Shown here one piece after another: positions 6,624 through 16,088 of a DNA stretch of 32,061 bases. A model generated the notes under the pieces. It ran no database searches. It had not been told where the DNA came from and was given only the letters and a program-made list of their open reading frames with translations. The position numbers and the translations under genes are program-made. The stretch's first letter is position 1. Each line of letters starts with the position of its first letter. Source of the stretch: a virus; IMG/VR virus record IMGVR_UViG_3300017605_000124, positions 1 to 32,061 of that record; one strand, given 5' to 3'.

Positions 6624-9600
6624 TTACCTCCCGAAGGCTGTACTAGCCTGCTCGCGTAGATATGCCTCGAAGGGGGACTTCTTCCGACTAACCTCTGGAA
6701 TCAGTCCCTCGTCTCTGTAACCGCGCTTCTTCTTAGCCACCTCGTCAGCGATCTGCTGGAGCATGGCCGTAAGCGTCGTCTCGTTGTCAAGTTGCCGGAG
6801 GTTGAGTCCGGTCAGGTAGGACAGGTCGCCGCCGACACCTCGCTGCTTGGTCTTGATAGTAGACCGGCTGTTGATGAGGTAGTTGGTTAGCGGAAGCTGT
6901 GATCCCAAGTAGGGAAGCAACCAGCCTGCGCCAGCCCCTCTGTGTCCTGCGCGCTCTGTTGTCCCCACGTTGAAGGGGTTACCGGGAATAGCGCCGAACA
7001 CGTCCGCCGCGAAGTTCGAGACGGGCATACGCGGGTGTCTATCGCTCTTGAGCGGGATACCCGTGCTGAGGTTCTTGCCTGTGGCGAGTTCCACCGGGAC
7101 CTTGATTGCCGGGGTAATCATCCCGAGCAGATGGTCTTTAGCATCCCCATTGAAGACCGCCAGATCGGACACTCCGAACTGCGGGACGTGATAGCCCCAA
7201 GGGGTCTTGAACGCGAACTGATGCTTCATCCATCCGGGGAGGATGTCGCCCGAGCTATCGCCCGAGGCGTATTCACTCTCGTTGGCGAGCTTGGGGAACG
7301 CCGCATACCGGCCAGGACGACTGGCAAGTTGCCGAAGCTGGAAGGGGATGTTCTTCCTCGTCCAGGTATAGAACGGCAGCAGAGCCTTGAACTTCCTGCG
7401 CTCGATCTCTGTCAGGTCCTCATAGTCGAAGTGAGCGAGTCTAACCTCGCGGGCTGCGCGAGCAACGCCCATCTTCTGACCTTCACGCCGGTACAGGTAG
7501 TGTACCACGCGGCCCCAATTCTCCGCGTTACGGTTGAGGTCCTGAGCGACCTTCTCTCCGAGGTGCAGGAACTTCTTGTCCTTAGCGAGACTGCGCTTGG
7601 AGCCGTGATGCTCCAGGTACCGCCGCAACTGCTGGATGTCTCCCTGGTAGAGGCCTGAGAGGACGCCCTGCGAGTAAGCATCGTTCATTTCGCGGAGCGC
7701 ATGAGTCTCGGTCTTGCTGAGAGTCTGTCCTTGCGCCAACTTATCAGCGCCAGTCTTGGCATTGCGCATCATCTTTGCGGCCTTGAAACCGTAGGTAACG
7801 ATGCCCCGTGTCGGGACGCCAGCCACCCACATGTTCCAGAAGTCCGTCATTGTGTTGCGGGCACGGTAACCGGGGTTGACGGAGGTGACCAGCAGTTTCC
7901 AGCTAGACAGGTACTTACGGTACGAGTTGCTGAGTCCCTGGATCATTTCGTCGTCGCCCTGGTACACGCGCACAACGCGGTCGATCTGATGCGCTACCTT
8001 CGGCGGGAAGTAGTGGTCGAAGCCTTCCGGCTTGATCCAACCCGCCTTCTTCGCGTTCTCGATGTTCGGATGCGGAACGCCCTTAGCGGCCTTGTCCACA
8101 ACGGCCTGCAAACCCTTTACTTCGCGGATCGCAACCTTGTGCTGTGCAGCTTTGGCTTTCTCGGCGTTATCTAGCGCACGATGAATCCCTGCGAGTTTAG
8201 AATCCTCGCCCGCATGTACGGCCTGAATCGCAGCCTCACGCTTGGCAGGATGCGCCTCAATCGCCTTCTGAATCCGAGCCAGTGTAGCGTTCTTGGTCTG
8301 CTTCTTCGGCCCGAACTTGATGCGGTTGTGGTTCTTTTGAAGCTGCGCCAGGATAGCGTCGTGTTCCTTGTGGACATCCGCGATACGGAGATCCTTGAGT
8401 TCAGCCTCAACCTGAGCGCGCTCGGCCTCGTTCATGGGGCTGAGCTTCGCTAGATTGTCCTGCGCTTTAGTCAGCGCACGCTGAGCTTTAGTAACCTTGC
8501 CCCCATTGACAAGCCGAGCCGGGAGTCCCTGACTCTTCTTGAGAGCATCGACCACCAATTGATCGGCCTGCTTGGAGGCACTTGCGCGCACACGCCTAGC
8601 CAACAACTCCATCGGATCGGCGATGATCCCCTTCGGAACCTTGCCCATCGCGTGGACGGCTTGTAGCATCTCAACCGTACTGTTAGCGCGGCGAGGCTTC
8701 TGGAAGCCCTTCTCCGTGGTCAGCTTGGCGATAGCACTCTTACGTCCGGCGTTACCGCCCATCGTCACATCATCCACATTGGTGATGTGCGGGACATAGA
8801 GTTGGCCCTTCTCACCGAGGACGGGGCCCTTGTACTTGACACCGAACGCTTCATCCGTCTTTCGGATGTGCTCGACAACACTGTGCCACGCTTCGGCGTA
8901 AGCCTGTTGCGCTTTGGTGAGGCCCTGCATCCGCTCCGGGTTGAGGTGATAGCTTACCTCGCCCGTGTGAGGATCTTCGGCCCTAATGACGCCGCCCTTC
9001 TTCTCGAACCTACCAAGAGCGTCGAGCGCGTCTGCTGTGTTGATGTCGATGCCGTTAAACGCATGGTGAGCAACATTCATGTAGTCGCCAGCTAGCTGCT
9101 CACCCACATGGCGACCTGTCATCAGGTAGCCGTGCATCTCAGGGTTCTCTGCGCCAGGACGGAATGCCTTGGAAAGAACGCCCGTAACCTTGCCGCCGAA
9201 CGGCAGAGACTTCGGAATCGGAATCAGCCCCGGAGTCAGGGGGACATGCTTGTTGGTGAAGGGAATGCCTGCCCGAAGCTGGAGAGCCTTCGGGGTCTTA
9301 GCCATTTCCTCCTCCAAAGCGCCCCGTCTGAACGCGCTGAGCTTGGCCGCTTCAACCGCTCCGATCTCCTGACCCGCCGCTTGCTTGCTGAGGATGTCTA
9401 CGTGCGCCAGCCCCAGAGCCTTGCGGAAGTCGAAGGAAGCACCGCCCGCCTGCAGATCGTGCAGAGCCGACTGAGCCTCTGGCAGAAGATGCTGCGCCTC
9501 CTCGGGAGTGTGCGCCACGAAGGAGTCGTCGAGCAGAGCTTTGCCCGCCTTGAACGCCGCCGTCTTTGCAACGGCCTCCTCGCCCACCCGAATACCGGCC

Positions 9601-10085
9601 TTAGCCAGAAGCGGAGACAAGGACAGACCGCCCGTAACAGGGGCAGCGGCGACCATGAGGGCTGTAGTGGGATCTGTGACTACATCAGTCGCAAATCCGG
9701 CGATCCCCCGGAGCGTCCTGTGCCCTTGGAGAATACCCCACTTGTCGAAGACTTGGCCGAAGCCCTCCTTGGAACGTCCCATGAACCCCTCACGGGCACC
9801 ATGGAGAGCTTCGCCAAGATTGAAGCCGCCAGAGCGCGAACCGAAATCCGCTGCTGAGGCGACTGCGTAACTAGGCCGCAGGATCTTGTCGAAGACCCAA
9901 GACAGCCCGCCTACGCCCTTCTTTACATCGTCCCAGAAGCTATGGTGCGAACTCTTCTGCGCCATAACTGCCTGGAGTTTAAGCAACTGATCCAGACTGA
10001 GCCCGTTACTAGACTTAGAGGGAACATGGAACGTGCCAGGTACGCGGGGCGGAGTGAAATCAATCCGCATAGGCCGGAACGCCAT
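6624..10085 (-). CDS. Large internal virion protein (1153 residues)
   Basis: Started at ATG 10085 behind AGGAGGTGA. The N-terminal 300 residues alternate hydrophobic and Ala/Gly-rich helices (GFATDVVTDPTTALMVAAAP). A long charged coiled-coil-like section lies around 540-690 (many KAQ, EAEL, AKAAQ stretches). The C-terminal third contains FYTWTRKNIPFQLRQL, a motif I associate with large phage internal or ejection proteins. At this length and position, just past the tail nozzle and fibre genes, it most likely is an internal core or ejected protein that makes a DNA conduit across the envelope, like T7 gp15/gp16. No peptidase or transglycosylase signature was found in it. Confidence 0.75.
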   Translation of the reverse strand: MAFRPMRIDFTPPRVPGTFHVPSKSSNGLSLDQLLKLQAVMAQKSSHHSFWDDVKKGVGGLSWVFDKILRPSYAVASAADFGSRSGGFNLGEALHGAREGFMGRSKEGFGQVFDKWGILQGHRTLRGIAGFATDVVTDPTTALMVAAAPVTGGLSLSPLLAKAGIRVGEEAVAKTAAFKAGKALLDDSFVAHTPEEAQHLLPEAQSALHDLQAGGASFDFRKALGLAHVDILSKQAAGQEIGAVEAAKLSAFRRGALEEEMAKTPKALQLRAGIPFTNKHVPLTPGLIPIPKSLPFGGKVTGVLSKAFRPGAENPEMHGYLMTGRHVGEQLAGDYMNVAHHAFNGIDINTADALDALGRFEKKGGVIRAEDPHTGEVSYHLNPERMQGLTKAQQAYAEAWHSVVEHIRKTDEAFGVKYKGPVLGEKGQLYVPHITNVDDVTMGGNAGRKSAIAKLTTEKGFQKPRRANSTVEMLQAVHAMGKVPKGIIADPMELLARRVRASASKQADQLVVDALKKSQGLPARLVNGGKVTKAQRALTKAQDNLAKLSPMNEAERAQVEAELKDLRIADVHKEHDAILAQLQKNHNRIKFGPKKQTKNATLARIQKAIEAHPAKREAAIQAVHAGEDSKLAGIHRALDNAEKAKAAQHKVAIREVKGLQAVVDKAAKGVPHPNIENAKKAGWIKPEGFDHYFPPKVAHQIDRVVRVYQGDDEMIQGLSNSYRKYLSSWKLLVTSVNPGYRARNTMTDFWNMWVAGVPTRGIVTYGFKAAKMMRNAKTGADKLAQGQTLSKTETHALREMNDAYSQGVLSGLYQGDIQQLRRYLEHHGSKRSLAKDKKFLHLGEKVAQDLNRNAENWGRVVHYLYRREGQKMGVARAAREVRLAHFDYEDLTEIERRKFKALLPFYTWTRKNIPFQLRQLASRPGRYAAFPKLANESEYASGDSSGDILPGWMKHQFAFKTPWGYHVPQFGVSDLAVFNGDAKDHLLGMITPAIKVPVELATGKNLSTGIPLKSDRHPRMPVSNFAADVFGAIPGNPFNVGTTERAGHRGAGAGWLLPYLGSQLPLTNYLINSRSTIKTKQRGVGGDLSYLTGLNLRQLDNETTLTAMLQQIADEVAKKKRGYRDEGLIPEVSRKKSPFEAYLREQASTAFGR

Positions 10086-10096
10086 AGTTCACCTCC

Positions 10097-11689
10097 TTAG
10101 TGTGTGCGAACGGGGTTACCCTTGGGTCCGAACTGAACCCCAGGGAAGAGGGTTCTAAGAACCATCTGCCTGAACTGCTGGACAGCCGGTTGCGTGATGT
10201 TCAGACCCGAACCCCGAATCATCGAGGTGATCTGACCGAACGCCGCGTTGGAGCCCACGGTGGGCTGCCCGGTTGTCGGGTTCAACAGGCTCTTTACGAT
10301 CTTGTCCGAGAACGCATTGAGTTGCGGTGCGCTCAGAGGATTGCCGGTCGGGTCGATGATCTGACCGCGCCCGCTATGCTGCGCCAACCATTGCTTGAAC
10401 TGAGCATTTGTAGTGCGGTAGTCCAGCCTTGCCTGAGCCGTCTGCTGCGTGGTAGCATCCACGTTCGCATTGGCTTGAGCAATCTGAGCCGGAGCCAGCG
10501 CACCCACGACCCCCATGTTCTGGATCGCGCCTTGGTTCTGGATGTTCTGGGTCGTCCAGTCCTGCGGAAACTTGGCAGCAGCCAATCGGTTCTGGAAGTT
10601 CTGCGTGTCCATGTTCCGAATGTTTCCGAGCATGTCGATGGAGTTCCCCATCATCTGCTGGTTCAGGCCGTAACCCTGATAGAGGGCTGCGCCCTGAGCA
10701 TTGCCCTTATCCTGTCGCATCTGGATAAGCTGCTGCGCCAGATTTTGGATCTCCTGCTCAGACTGGAGCCGAGCCGCGTTCTTGGAGTCTGCCTCCTGTG
10801 AGGAGAAGATGCCTCCGAGTCGGCTGTCGAAGTTGGATGCCGCCTGGTTGATGCCGGTGAGTCCGGCGACCTGGTTAAGCACATCCGACCCCATCGGCCC
10901 TGTAGCATCATTTGCCCCGCCACCGAAGGCGCTCATCAGACCTTTCCCGGCTGCCTGCAAGCCCGTGCTACCCGCCTTGAAAGCGGCCTCACGGTCAGCG
11001 ATGCCGAGATCCTTTTGCTGCATAAGCTGGTTGTACCAGTCAGTCAGCGAGGTCTGTGCGCCGATTCCCCGACTCTCCGCGAGCGCCCGTTGTCGGACAA
11101 GCTCGTTGATCGGACCGTCGTACTGGAGATTGGCGATGGTTTCGGCGTACTTGTTCGGGTCGATGTTGGTGTACCCAAGCTGCTCCAGGTCCCCCATCAG
11201 GGAACCAGGGCTGGTGTTCTGTACGCCAATCGACGGGGCATTGCCCGGTACATAGCCGGGAATGTCCGCCTGGGATGCTCCACGAGGGAGGCCCATGCCT
11301 GCGCGAGTACTTGGATCGCCGCTAGTCGGGCTTGCACCCGTAGTATTAGCGCCCAAACTAGGTGCGCGAGGAGTGACGGTGCCGCCGCCCGGAGCCAGAT
11401 TCCTCTTGTTCCACACACCGGGAGCAACTCCCGCCATGTACGCTTTCGAGGCGTCGAGGGTCTGAGGGCCGGGAAGTCCGTCCACAGTCACATTGTAGCC
11501 AAGATTCTTGAGGATGGTCTGCCGCTGTCGCGGAGTCATGCTCCAGAAGGTAGCCTGCGTCGGACGGCCATTCGGACCCGTAGGCCCAATCGGACCCGGC
11601 GGAGGTCTTCCAATGGTGCCTCCAACAGGCCCGGTAGTGCCGGGAGGACGACGAGCAGGGGCTTTTGGAACGATATCCCATAGTGCCAT
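10097..11689 (-). CDS. Gln/Ala-rich virion protein with a peptidoglycan-binding-like motif
   Basis: The product is 530 residues from ATG 11689. The start overlaps the upstream stop as TAATG and has GGGGGA 8 bases before it. After a collagen-like Pro/Gly start (PTGPNGRP) it has QTILKNLGYNVTVDGLPGPQ near 60-80, which matches the LGYxVxVDGxxGPxT core of PG-binding-1 domains. The rest is Ala/Gln/Asn-rich helices (QQLIQMRQDKGNAQGAALYQ). This suggests an internal or tail-tip virion protein that meets cell wall during infection. The wall-binding motif is moderate evidence; the overall family is unknown. Confidence 0.7.
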   Translation of the reverse strand: MALWDIVPKAPARRPPGTTGPVGGTIGRPPPGPIGPTGPNGRPTQATFWSMTPRQRQTILKNLGYNVTVDGLPGPQTLDASKAYMAGVAPGVWNKRNLAPGGGTVTPRAPSLGANTTGASPTSGDPSTRAGMGLPRGASQADIPGYVPGNAPSIGVQNTSPGSLMGDLEQLGYTNIDPNKYAETIANLQYDGPINELVRQRALAESRGIGAQTSLTDWYNQLMQQKDLGIADREAAFKAGSTGLQAAGKGLMSAFGGGANDATGPMGSDVLNQVAGLTGINQAASNFDSRLGGIFSSQEADSKNAARLQSEQEIQNLAQQLIQMRQDKGNAQGAALYQGYGLNQQMMGNSIDMLGNIRNMDTQNFQNRLAAAKFPQDWTTQNIQNQGAIQNMGVVGALAPAQIAQANANVDATTQQTAQARLDYRTTNAQFKQWLAQHSGRGQIIDPTGNPLSAPQLNAFSDKIVKSLLNPTTGQPTVGSNAAFGQITSMIRGSGLNITQPAVQQFRQMVLRTLFPGVQFGPKGNPVRTH

Positions 11690-12408
11690 TAGTGCATCCC
11701 CCACAGTTGTCTAGATCGTTGAGTAGAAACGGGTGGCCTCCAAAGCCTTGGTAGAGGAGCGCCGGGACCGCGTACGCCGGGTCGGTTATCGGGGGCAACT
11801 CTCCCGTATACGGAAGCGAGACTTGCACGACGCTGTTGAACAGCCGCCGTTGTCCCGGTCGGGTTACTGGCGCTGCCTACAGGATACGGGTCTGTGCCCG
11901 GATCGGAAGGTGTCGGGTCAGATGGAACAGTAGGTCCAGGCTGCCACGCACCAGCCGCCGCCGCAGCTTGAAGGGCTGCCTGCTGAGCCGTGAGTAGTGA
12001 CCAGTTCTTAGTCTGGAGAGCCTGCTGTTTTTGATTCTCTAGCCCGTACAAGTTTGACATTGCATCACGAGAGAAGTTGAGATCCTGAACGTGCTGGTCG
12101 TAGCGGAGTTTAGTCTCCCCTTGATGAGCCAAACCCTGTCCGTGACCTAGGCCGCGACCAATGGAGTCTTGTTCAGCGATATCGAGGTTCTGGCCCTCGT
12201 TACGGCGAAGCTGTTGATATTGTCCGTAAGGGTTCTTAGTGTCCACTTGGAGCGAGGTGATATTCCCCTGCGCGTCCATGACGGGTCGCATACCGAGTTG
12301 CTGGAGGAGAGATGTGCGACGCCTGTTAATGTCAGCTAGAGCGGCTTCATAGGCCTGCTCTGCCAGGGACATTTCCTGGCCGTATAGTCCAGCGCCAGGT
12401 ATAGCCAT
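11689..12408 (-). CDS. Helical virion-like protein, C-terminal frame uncertain
   Basis: A 239-residue frame starting at ATG 12408 behind AAGGAGGTGA. Residues 1-150 are helical and Gln/Ala-rich (SLAEQAYEAALADINRRRT). A Pro/Ser/Asp linker (VPSDPTPSDPGTDP) follows. The last 55 residues are Arg/Pro/Gly-rich and look unlike the rest. Between about 11870 and 11700 a different minus-strand frame reads more like protein (see findings). The annotated frame does end with TAATG coupling to the next gene, which supports it. Probably an internal virion protein working with the next two genes. Confidence 0.65.
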   Translation of the reverse strand: MAIPGAGLYGQEMSLAEQAYEAALADINRRRTSLLQQLGMRPVMDAQGNITSLQVDTKNPYGQYQQLRRNEGQNLDIAEQDSIGRGLGHGQGLAHQGETKLRYDQHVQDLNFSRDAMSNLYGLENQKQQALQTKNWSLLTAQQAALQAAAAAGAWQPGPTVPSDPTPSDPGTDPYPVGSASNPTGTTAAVQQRRASLASVYGRVAPDNRPGVRGPGAPLPRLWRPPVSTQRSRQLWGMH

Positions 12409-12419
12409 ATCTCACCTCC

Positions 12420-12899
12420 TTAGGTTACTACCGCGATGAAGGAAAAACCTTCACTCAGGAAGGTACCGTTGTCGTCTCGGATTTTGACTGTGAAGCCTGA
12501 GGTATTGAGCGTCGCACTCGACACCACGCAAATCCTCGCAGCACTCGTGTTGTTAGCGGTAACAACGATGGCGACCGGAGCAACTGCAAGAGACGGGCTA
12601 AAGGTCACGTCAAAGATACCTGTCCCTGAGTTGTTGCAGGTAAAGCCCGTGCCTGCGACAACACCCCCGGATGAATCCACGGTACCGGAGACGCCGCCTC
12701 CAGCGCCTATCTTGCTTTTGATGTAAGCGATGGCCTGAGGCGACAATTCGATTTCGTCGTTCACCGTCACTTTACCGCTAGATGTGACGTTCTTGAGGGT
12801 CATAGACCCCGGCAACTGAGCTAGTGACTGCTGCACAATGCTCTTGACGAACTGTGAGAGCCGAGCACTAGACCAGTCGCCGACGTTGTTGTTGCTCAT
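12420..12899 (-). CDS. Small fibre or head-decoration protein
   Basis: This 159-residue protein has a helical N-terminus (SSARLSQFVKSIVQQSLAQL). A Ser/Thr/Gly beta-rich body follows, ending in a strand pattern (GTFLSEGFSFIAVVT) typical of C-terminal domains of phage fibre-like proteins. ATG 12899 follows immediately after the TAG of the tail nozzle gene, with AGAAGG before it. It is likely a trimeric appendage attached to the nozzle or capsid. No receptor-binding or enzyme motif is visible. Confidence 0.65.
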   Translation of the reverse strand: MSNNNVGDWSSARLSQFVKSIVQQSLAQLPGSMTLKNVTSSGKVTVNDEIELSPQAIAYIKSKIGAGGGVSGTVDSSGGVVAGTGFTCNNSGTGIFDVTFSPSLAVAPVAIVVTANNTSAARICVVSSATLNTSGFTVKIRDDNGTFLSEGFSFIAVVT

Positions 12900-14963
12900 C
12901 TACACCTTCTGTGGACGCATCCGCTTAAAGGCAATCGCAAACGGACCTAGCTGAACCACCGTCGAGGTGACTGGCGTAGTCTCGTACATACGAAGGCCCA
13001 AGTGATGAGCGCGTTTGAGGAACTTGACACGTTTAGGCTGCCAAAGTCCGTGTGTGTTAGGCAGTACCACGGAGGAAGCGATGCCAGGATTATCAAGCCC
13101 CGGAATGACATCAACAGTAAGCGAGTCGCCGTTAGTGATGTAGTGGGCTGTCAACTGCTTCCAGAGCTTCTTCCGTACCTGCTCACTCGCAGATAGACGC
13201 TTGGATTCGACATACCATCGAGGTCCAGCCGTGTTACCCTCACAGGTGATCGTATCTAGTCCGGTGCTATCGAATAGATCCGAAATGGAGCAGATGTTCG
13301 CATGAGCCGAACTATCATTGACGACGTACCACATACCCAATGCGCTTGTCGCGGGCATATTGGCGTGGCCTCGGAAATCCACATTCGTGAAGAATGTGTA
13401 GGCATTCGTCGGCAGATAGATCACAATAGTCACCCGAGTCGGGGTCGTTACCGTGTTCTTGCGTACTGTGTTGACGGGAGAGGTGATATGCTCAATGTGA
13501 AGGAAGTAATGGTCACGCTCAACCATACCCCACATCCGATATGTCTCTGGATCAAAGGTCTTCACGCATTGCTTGTAGAACTCACCAAGTTTGTCCTTGC
13601 TGATGTTCTGAGCCTCGACACCATCGTAGAAGTAGATTGCGTCGCGGCCTGCGTAGAGGACACCCTCGTTATAGGGGACAGCGGACATTCCACAAAGCAC
13701 GCCATCGTCAGAAATACGTCGGATCTCGAAAGATTCCGGCTGATCTCCGAAGAGGGCGAAAGTCTCATTCTCCTTGAGGATCAACAGCGAGTTGTTTGCG
13801 GGCACCATCGCCTTGATGGGCGACGAGTGCTTCTTGGAATCACCCGATTTGACCCGGACGAATGAACCGTCAGCGGGAGCCGTGTCAATCGCCTCGAAAT
13901 CCAACTCCTCTGAATACCAAAACCTGTCGATATCCTGATGGTCTGCTCGATTGGCGTAGAACTGTCTGTGCGCATAGACGGCGGTGATGAAGCCCACCCC
14001 GGCAGTCGTGGTGTCGAACGCATAAGTAGAATCGCGCTGCACCAGCACATAACGCTCGTTGTCCATTGACGCCGTAGCGTTGGAGGTTAGCGTCGCACCC
14101 AGGTTACCCGAAGTTCCCGTGATGGTTCCGATGAACTTCATGTCGCTCTGGCGGAAGAAATCCCACGTCCCGCTGCTCAGGCCCCAATAACGGAACTTGG
14201 TGTTGGTGCCCGTCACAGCAGTACTGGCTGAGTCGCATGTAATGCGTCCTGTTGCAATGCGCCTACCAAGACCCCGAAGGGACTTTGCTGTGTAGGACAT
14301 AGCAGCCCCGCCAAAGAGGGCCTTGTCCGTAAGCGTAAGCGCCGTGTTGGAGGTAACAACCTTGACGGTCCCAATGAACTCACCCGTACTCTTGAAGAGA
14401 AACATTCCCGGCTCTAGGTTCGTAGACCAGGAAGTACCGCTGCCTGTTACGGCTGTGCTTGAGAGGGTGGAAGTCATAGTCCCGGTACTGTAGTTGGCCT
14501 TACGCGCACCTGCCCAATACCCGATTAGCTGGTTGGCTGAATCGGTTGCATCGTAGCGGGAGGAAGTACCAATCAACGCTCCGCCCGCCAGAGCGGGTTT
14601 CGCATCCAGGATGTAGGAGATCGAGTTGCTGAAGTTGCCGCCCCAGGTAAGCTGCGTCTTGGAGGTGCCGTCGTCGGCAAGAACCGAGACGAATCCGTTA
14701 GAGCCGCCACCCTCGACCACCGCTACGCGGGTATCGGTACGGGGATTCTGTGCCGCCACCATTCCGATAGTTCGGAGAGTGAAGGTGGCGCTGCCCGAGA
14801 CAGGCTTGACCGGACCCCGCCTCGTGGTGAGGCCCGGTTCGTTGACGAAGATATCCTGTAGGTAGCGAGCTTCGTTGTCCGCGATTTCGTGCGCGGCGTC
14901 AGCGAGGTTAACCCCGCCCTCGAAGCTCTCGAAGGGGAGCATCTCTATTGGTGAAGAAGCCAC
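12900..14963 (-). CDS. Tail nozzle protein (T7 gp12 / P22 gp10-like)
   Basis: The 687-residue protein starts at GTG 14963 behind GGGGGG. The N-terminus (FEGGVNLADAAHEIADNEAR, then YLQDIFVNEPGLTTRRGP) matches the opening of podovirus tail tubular B/stabilisation proteins, where new virion DNA exits. Two tandem copies of a beta domain begin with TAVTGSGTSW near residue 190 and TAVTGTNTKF near 250, each followed by a 'FIGTV/FIGTI' strand. The C-terminal third is a beta-propeller-like barrel (LLILKENETFALFG, VLYAGRDAIYFYDG). It would cap the adaptor encoded next door. The family is confident; the exact subgroup is not. Confidence 0.85.
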   Translation of the reverse strand: MASSPIEMLPFESFEGGVNLADAAHEIADNEARYLQDIFVNEPGLTTRRGPVKPVSGSATFTLRTIGMVAAQNPRTDTRVAVVEGGGSNGFVSVLADDGTSKTQLTWGGNFSNSISYILDAKPALAGGALIGTSSRYDATDSANQLIGYWAGARKANYSTGTMTSTLSSTAVTGSGTSWSTNLEPGMFLFKSTGEFIGTVKVVTSNTALTLTDKALFGGAAMSYTAKSLRGLGRRIATGRITCDSASTAVTGTNTKFRYWGLSSGTWDFFRQSDMKFIGTITGTSGNLGATLTSNATASMDNERYVLVQRDSTYAFDTTTAGVGFITAVYAHRQFYANRADHQDIDRFWYSEELDFEAIDTAPADGSFVRVKSGDSKKHSSPIKAMVPANNSLLILKENETFALFGDQPESFEIRRISDDGVLCGMSAVPYNEGVLYAGRDAIYFYDGVEAQNISKDKLGEFYKQCVKTFDPETYRMWGMVERDHYFLHIEHITSPVNTVRKNTVTTPTRVTIVIYLPTNAYTFFTNVDFRGHANMPATSALGMWYVVNDSSAHANICSISDLFDSTGLDTITCEGNTAGPRWYVESKRLSASEQVRKKLWKQLTAHYITNGDSLTVDVIPGLDNPGIASSVVLPNTHGLWQPKRVKFLKRAHHLGLRMYETTPVTSTVVQLGPFAIAFKRMRPQKV

Positions 14964-14966
14964 AGA

Positions 14967-15611
14967 TTACCCCCCAAAGAAGATGTCGTGATCGGAGTCC
15001 AGGTCTTCCATGTAGTCGGGCCTGTCGTCCTGTGTCCGCCACATATCAGCCGTGGCAAGTTCAACGCGCCGCTCGTAGCGCCGCTGGAAGATAGCCTCGT
15101 TATCCGGGTCGTCTTCCATCGCATAGAGCGCAGCAAGTGATCCATTGACGATAATGCCCCGATGATGTCGGGGCGGAATGATGATCGCGCTCTCAGCCGA
15201 GCTAGAGGTCAGAGTACCTTGCAGCCGCTTGTACTGGAGTTTGGCCGCGTAGCTCTGATTCGGGACGGGATAAACCTTCAAGGCTCCGGCGACAGGATAG
15301 TAGTAGATCGGGGAACCGGAGAAGGTGAGTGCGCTAGAGAAGTTCTTGTTGATCCGCTCCATCCGCTCCGGGTTGAGCGAAATGCCAAGAGACGGAATGA
15401 TGAAGCTGACCGGGCGGAGGAAATCGGAGGGAAGCGTAACCGTATTACTGCCACCCGTTAGGGTGATGTCAGCCTCCGCATCCAACCACGGCCAGTCTGT
15501 CAAAGAGCAGAACTCCGTGATGATGTCGTAGATGATGTCTACTTTGATCTGCGTGTCTGAGTCCTCGAACCCATGAGCATCGAGGTGGGCGAGGATTCTA
15601 CCCAGGTCCAT
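14967..15611 (-). CDS. Head-to-tail adaptor (T7 gp11 / P22 gp4-like)
   Basis: The 214-residue protein reads as an adaptor. It has an N-terminal helix pair (IKVDIIYDIITEFCSLTDWPWL), a beta section with LPSDFLRPVSFII, and PIYYYPVAGALKVYPVP. A C-terminal helix bundle contains AALYAMEDDPDNEAIFQRRY. This set of motifs recurs in podovirus tail tubular A-type adaptors that bind under the portal ring. ATG 15611 is within the TAATGG overlap with the upstream gene. It sits beside the tail nozzle gene, as in T7-like and P22-like phages. Confidence 0.8.
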   Translation of the reverse strand: MDLGRILAHLDAHGFEDSDTQIKVDIIYDIITEFCSLTDWPWLDAEADITLTGGSNTVTLPSDFLRPVSFIIPSLGISLNPERMERINKNFSSALTFSGSPIYYYPVAGALKVYPVPNQSYAAKLQYKRLQGTLTSSSAESAIIIPPRHHRGIIVNGSLAALYAMEDDPDNEAIFQRRYERRVELATADMWRTQDDRPDYMEDLDSDHDIFFGG

Positions 15612-16033
15612 TAGTCACCGTCCACACTTCGAGGAACGAAAATTTTGGTTGTAGGAGAAGCACCCATCTGGCGGAACCCCCACTCAAAGGCTTCGGCTGC
15701 AGCAGCATCGCCGTCTTTGGCTTTGCGCTCAAGCTCCTTCTTGATGTCGGCATTGCGCCGGTTGATGTCGTCAAGAATCTCGGAACCGCGCCGCCAAGCA
15801 TCGCGCTTGTAAAGCTCCTTCTTGATGTGCTCAAGGTCGTCGGGGATCTCGTTGAAGCCGAGGATAGGCAGCGGCTCAACATCGCGCTCAGTCTGGAGGT
15901 AGATGCACCACTGGCCCGTATCCGTGTTGCGAGCGAAGAACAGGCGCTCATCGTACTCCTTCACGGCTTTCTGGACGCGATATGCGGACGCATCGACCAT
16001 GCCCTGACCAGGCACGTAGAGCCGTACACTCAT
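15611..16033 (-). CDS. Hypothetical protein between capsid and adaptor genes
   Basis: The 140-residue protein starts at ATG 16033 behind AGGAGG. It has a short beta N-terminus (VRLYVPGQGMVDASAYRV), then a charged coiled-coil-like helix (EILDDINRRNADIKKELERK). A conserved-looking end follows (EAFEWGFRQMGASPTTKIFV). I recognise this as a recurring small protein in this position of podovirus operons, but not its function. A head-completion or virion assembly role is plausible. Confidence 0.75.
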   Translation of the reverse strand: MSVRLYVPGQGMVDASAYRVQKAVKEYDERLFFARNTDTGQWCIYLQTERDVEPLPILGFNEIPDDLEHIKKELYKRDAWRRGSEILDDINRRNADIKKELERKAKDGDAAAAEAFEWGFRQMGASPTTKIFVPRSVDGD

Positions 16034-16057
16034 GCAATCCTCCTAGGTTAGGTGAGC

Positions 16058-16075
16058 GGGGGGCCGAAGCCCCCC
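16058..16075 (-). promoter_or_regulatory. C(UUCG)G-capped stem-loop after the major capsid gene
   Basis: On the minus strand GGGGGGC pairs perfectly with GCCCCCC around a TTCG loop closed by C-G. This is the extra-stable C(UUCG)G tetraloop, 13 bases past the capsid stop. No T-run follows, so it is likelier an mRNA-stabilising or processing hairpin than a terminator. Confidence 0.65.
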
Positions 16076-16088
16076 ACCCAGATCAGGC

